From Clostridium sp. (GTDB lineage Bacteria; Bacillota; Clostridia; Clostridiales; Clostridiaceae): DNA of 45,204 nt. Below, in pieces: positions 43,428-45,204 of this stretch. The notes under the pieces were generated by a model. It saw only the letters and a list, made by a program, of their open reading frames with translations, ran no database searches and was not told the DNA's origin. Numbering within the stretch: position 1 is the stretch's first letter; each line of letters starts with the position of its first letter. Both the position numbers and the translations under genes were made by a program. The stretch lies in the NCBI GenBank assembly GCA_031292145.1, contig JARLHR010000098.1, forward strand, positions 1-45,204. The letters are read 5' to 3'.

Positions 43428-44960
43428 ATGAATAACAATCCTATTATCTGGGCTGATTATCCTGATCTTGATCCAATTCGAGTGGATGATACTTACTATA
43501 TGGTTAGTACTACAATGCATTTTATGCCAGGTTGCGTTATATTACGTTCATATGATCTTATCCATTGGGAAGTGGCAACTTATGTGTATGATGTTTTGGA
43601 TGGTACACCAGCTCAAAAATTGGAAGGTGAGAAACAAATCTATGGAAAGGGTATGTGGGCAGCATCACTACGTTACCATAAAGGTAAATTCTATGTATGT
43701 TTTGTAGCAAATGATACACATAAAACTTATTTGTATACAGCTACAAATATTACAGGACCGTGGACAAAACAAATCATTGAAGGATTCTATCATGATTGTT
43801 CGCTGCTTTTTGATGATGACAGAGTTTATATTATTTATGGTAATAATGAGATTCATATTACGGAATTGAAGGACGATCTTTCAGGCCCTAAACCAGATGG
43901 ATTGAATCGAATCATCATAAGAGAAACGGAAGAGTTTTATCTTGGTTATGAGGGTGCTCATTTATATAAAATTAAAGGCAAATATTATGTGTTTTTTATT
44001 CACATGTTGAAGGCTAAACATGGTCGTAGAACACAAGCATGTTTTGTAGCTGATTCACTAGAAGGTAAATTTGTTGGAGGAGATGTCTTTGATGATGATA
44101 TGGAATTTCACAATTCAGGTGTAGCACAAGGAGGAATAGTAGATACTCCAGATGGCAAATGGTATGCGATGCTATTTCAAGATCGTGGTGCTGTTGGACG
44201 TATACCTGTTATTGTACCAATGCACTTTGAAAAAGATTTTCCAGTGTTTGATAAAAAGGCACCTAAATATATAGAGATTCCAAGTACAAGACCCCAATAT
44301 ATTTACAAACCAATGGTTGGAAATGATGACTTTATTTATGAGCAGGACCAGAATGGAACAGTGCGTTTAAAACATATCTGGCAGTGGAATCATATTCCTG
44401 ATAATAATTTGTGGTCAGTAACAGAGAAGCCTGGAACATATCGTATCCAATCTGAGAAAATTTGTCCTAATATAAATTATGCAGTAAACACATTAACACA
44501 GCGTGCTTTTGGACCTGCATGTGAAGCAAGTGTAACTTTAGATGGAAGTGAGCTTAAAGATGGTGATTATGCAGGATTATGTTTTTTAATTAGCTCATAT
44601 GGCTTGATTGCGCTTACCAAAGAAGATGGAAAATATTTTTTGGTAATGTTGGCAAGGAACACTGATGATAAATCCATATTTGGAAATCTAGTAGACAATG
44701 AGCCTGGAGTCGAGTATGCTAGAATGCCTGTAAGCGAAGCCAGAATTACACTGAAGGCATATGGCTGTTTCGTAGATAAAAGAGATGAATGTGAATTTTA
44801 CTATCAAGATGGAGAAGAATGGCGAAAGCTTGGGATTACACACAATATGGTATGGAAGATGGATCATTTTGTGGGCTGCCGCTTTGGTTTGTTTCTGTAC
44901 TCTGCAAAAGAGATTGGTGGAACTGCTGAATTTTCAAAGTTTAAATATAATATTCTATAG
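43428..44960 (+). CDS. glycoside hydrolase family 43, probable beta-xylosidase / arabinofuranosidase
   Basis: 510 residues from ATG 43428, eight bases after AAAGGAG (an in-frame ATG at 43401 precedes the ribosome site). No signal peptide. The five-bladed propeller domain starts NPIIWADYPDLDPIRVDDTYYMVSTT, with the catalytic base Asp. HDCSLLFDDD carries the second conserved Asp, and the acid Glu is in GYEGAHLYKI. The C-terminal ~190 residues form the beta-sandwich (GH43_C2-like) typical of GH43 beta-xylosidases. It probably removes xylose or arabinose from short xylan fragments in the cytoplasm alongside the GH3 enzyme. The TAG stop lies within the TATAGATA end of a repeat element. Confidence 0.92.
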   Translation: MNNNPIIWADYPDLDPIRVDDTYYMVSTTMHFMPGCVILRSYDLIHWEVATYVYDVLDGTPAQKLEGEKQIYGKGMWAASLRYHKGKFYVCFVANDTHKTYLYTATNITGPWTKQIIEGFYHDCSLLFDDDRVYIIYGNNEIHITELKDDLSGPKPDGLNRIIIRETEEFYLGYEGAHLYKIKGKYYVFFIHMLKAKHGRRTQACFVADSLEGKFVGGDVFDDDMEFHNSGVAQGGIVDTPDGKWYAMLFQDRGAVGRIPVIVPMHFEKDFPVFDKKAPKYIEIPSTRPQYIYKPMVGNDDFIYEQDQNGTVRLKHIWQWNHIPDNNLWSVTEKPGTYRIQSEKICPNINYAVNTLTQRAFGPACEASVTLDGSELKDGDYAGLCFLISSYGLIALTKEDGKYFLVMLARNTDDKSIFGNLVDNEPGVEYARMPVSEARITLKAYGCFVDKRDECEFYYQDGEEWRKLGITHNMVWKMDHFVGCRFGLFLYSAKEIGGTAEFSKFKYNIL

Positions 44961-45012
44961 ATATTCAATTTAAGACTCAGACTTATGCAATAACTTACCG
45001 AAATCATAAATA
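44955..45012. repeat. palindromic element, family 1, solo terminus
   Basis: TATAGATATTCAATTTAAGA, then CTCAGACTTATGCAATAACT and TACCGAAATC. Only this end is present; it begins inside the stop codon of the GH43 gene. Confidence 0.65.
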
Positions 45013-45089
45013 TAGGGTTCAACATTGAAAATTATATTTATAACCTGTAATTTTTGTAATAACTGTATCTAAGAAAAAAACTTTGTACA

Positions 45090-45204
45090 GGTAAAAAGTA
45101 AGAAGTAAGAGGTAAAAGTTAAGGAAGAAAAGCCACTGGCTTTTCAATAAAAATATTTTTTTAGAAATCCCGTTAGGGATTTCATCATTAACTCTTAGTT
45201 TTTA
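45090..45204. repeat. MITE-like element, family 2 (runs to window end)
   Basis: AAAAGTTAAGGAAG, the hairpin GAAAAGCCACTGGCTTTTC, the hairpin GAAATCCCGTTAGGGATTTC, then CATTAACTCTTAG. The layout matches the copies at 17875 and 20231, with the hairpin sequences changed but still paired. Confidence 0.6.

Overview
The window looks like the chromosome of a low-GC, solvent-type Clostridium (C. beijerinckii / C. saccharoperbutylacetonicum kind). The reasons are strongly AT-rich DNA, AGA/TTA-biased codons, strong AGGAGG ribosome sites, TTG and GTG starts, and many secreted proteins with GW-type cell-wall (choline) binding repeats. The species call is inference; no rRNA or other marker gene is present.

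Layout. 1-17.4 kb: an array of secreted surface proteins. Most carry the repeat 'GW..nWYYLn.dG.MxTGW' (CW_binding / choline-binding type), combined with cadherin-like beta-sandwich, Flg_new (InlB-B-like) or bacterial Ig-like domains. Within it lie a BspA-type leucine-rich-repeat protein, a short chemoreceptor (MCP) and a CHASE4-HAMP-GGDEF-HD-GYP c-di-GMP protein. The array is bracketed by two homologous genes in opposite orientation (1-579, partial, and 15309-17366). 18.0-20.1 kb: peptide chain release factor 3 (prfC) and a small Cys-rich protein. 20.4-25.5 kb: two paralogous autolysins (glucosaminidase + wall-binding repeats + Amidase_3); the second is interrupted by an in-frame TGA. 25.6-27.1 kb: an Rpn/PD-(D/E)XK protein and a small membrane zinc-ribbon protein. 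27.4-30.5 kb: a 1036-residue cadherin-like/wall-binding protein.

31.0-39.9 kb is the most coherent functional block, a phosphorylcholine (lic-type) locus. It has an HTH + nucleotidyltransferase + LicA choline kinase fusion (also carrying an in-frame TGA), a canonical LicC phosphocholine cytidylyltransferase, a TacF-like teichoic-acid flippase and two LicB-like choline transporters. A TetR regulator/flavodoxin-fold pair on the minus strand splits it. Together these would import choline, phosphorylate it, activate it as CDP-choline and export choline-decorated teichoic acid chains. Those chains are the expected ligand of the ten wall-binding-repeat proteins encoded to the left. LicD transferases are not in the window. 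40.0-45.0 kb: an AraC regulator divergent from a GH3 enzyme, followed by a GH43 enzyme, probably for xylo-oligosaccharide use.

Intergenic DNA is rich in dispersed structured repeats. They include a roughly 270-bp nested palindrome with a conserved TATAGATA...CCGAAAT terminus, a MITE-like element with two small hairpins, and a GCAGCATAGCTGC-T(n) terminator-like unit that is tandemly triplicated at a 36-bp period upstream of the flippase. No tRNA, rRNA, CRISPR array or insertion-sequence transposase was recognised.
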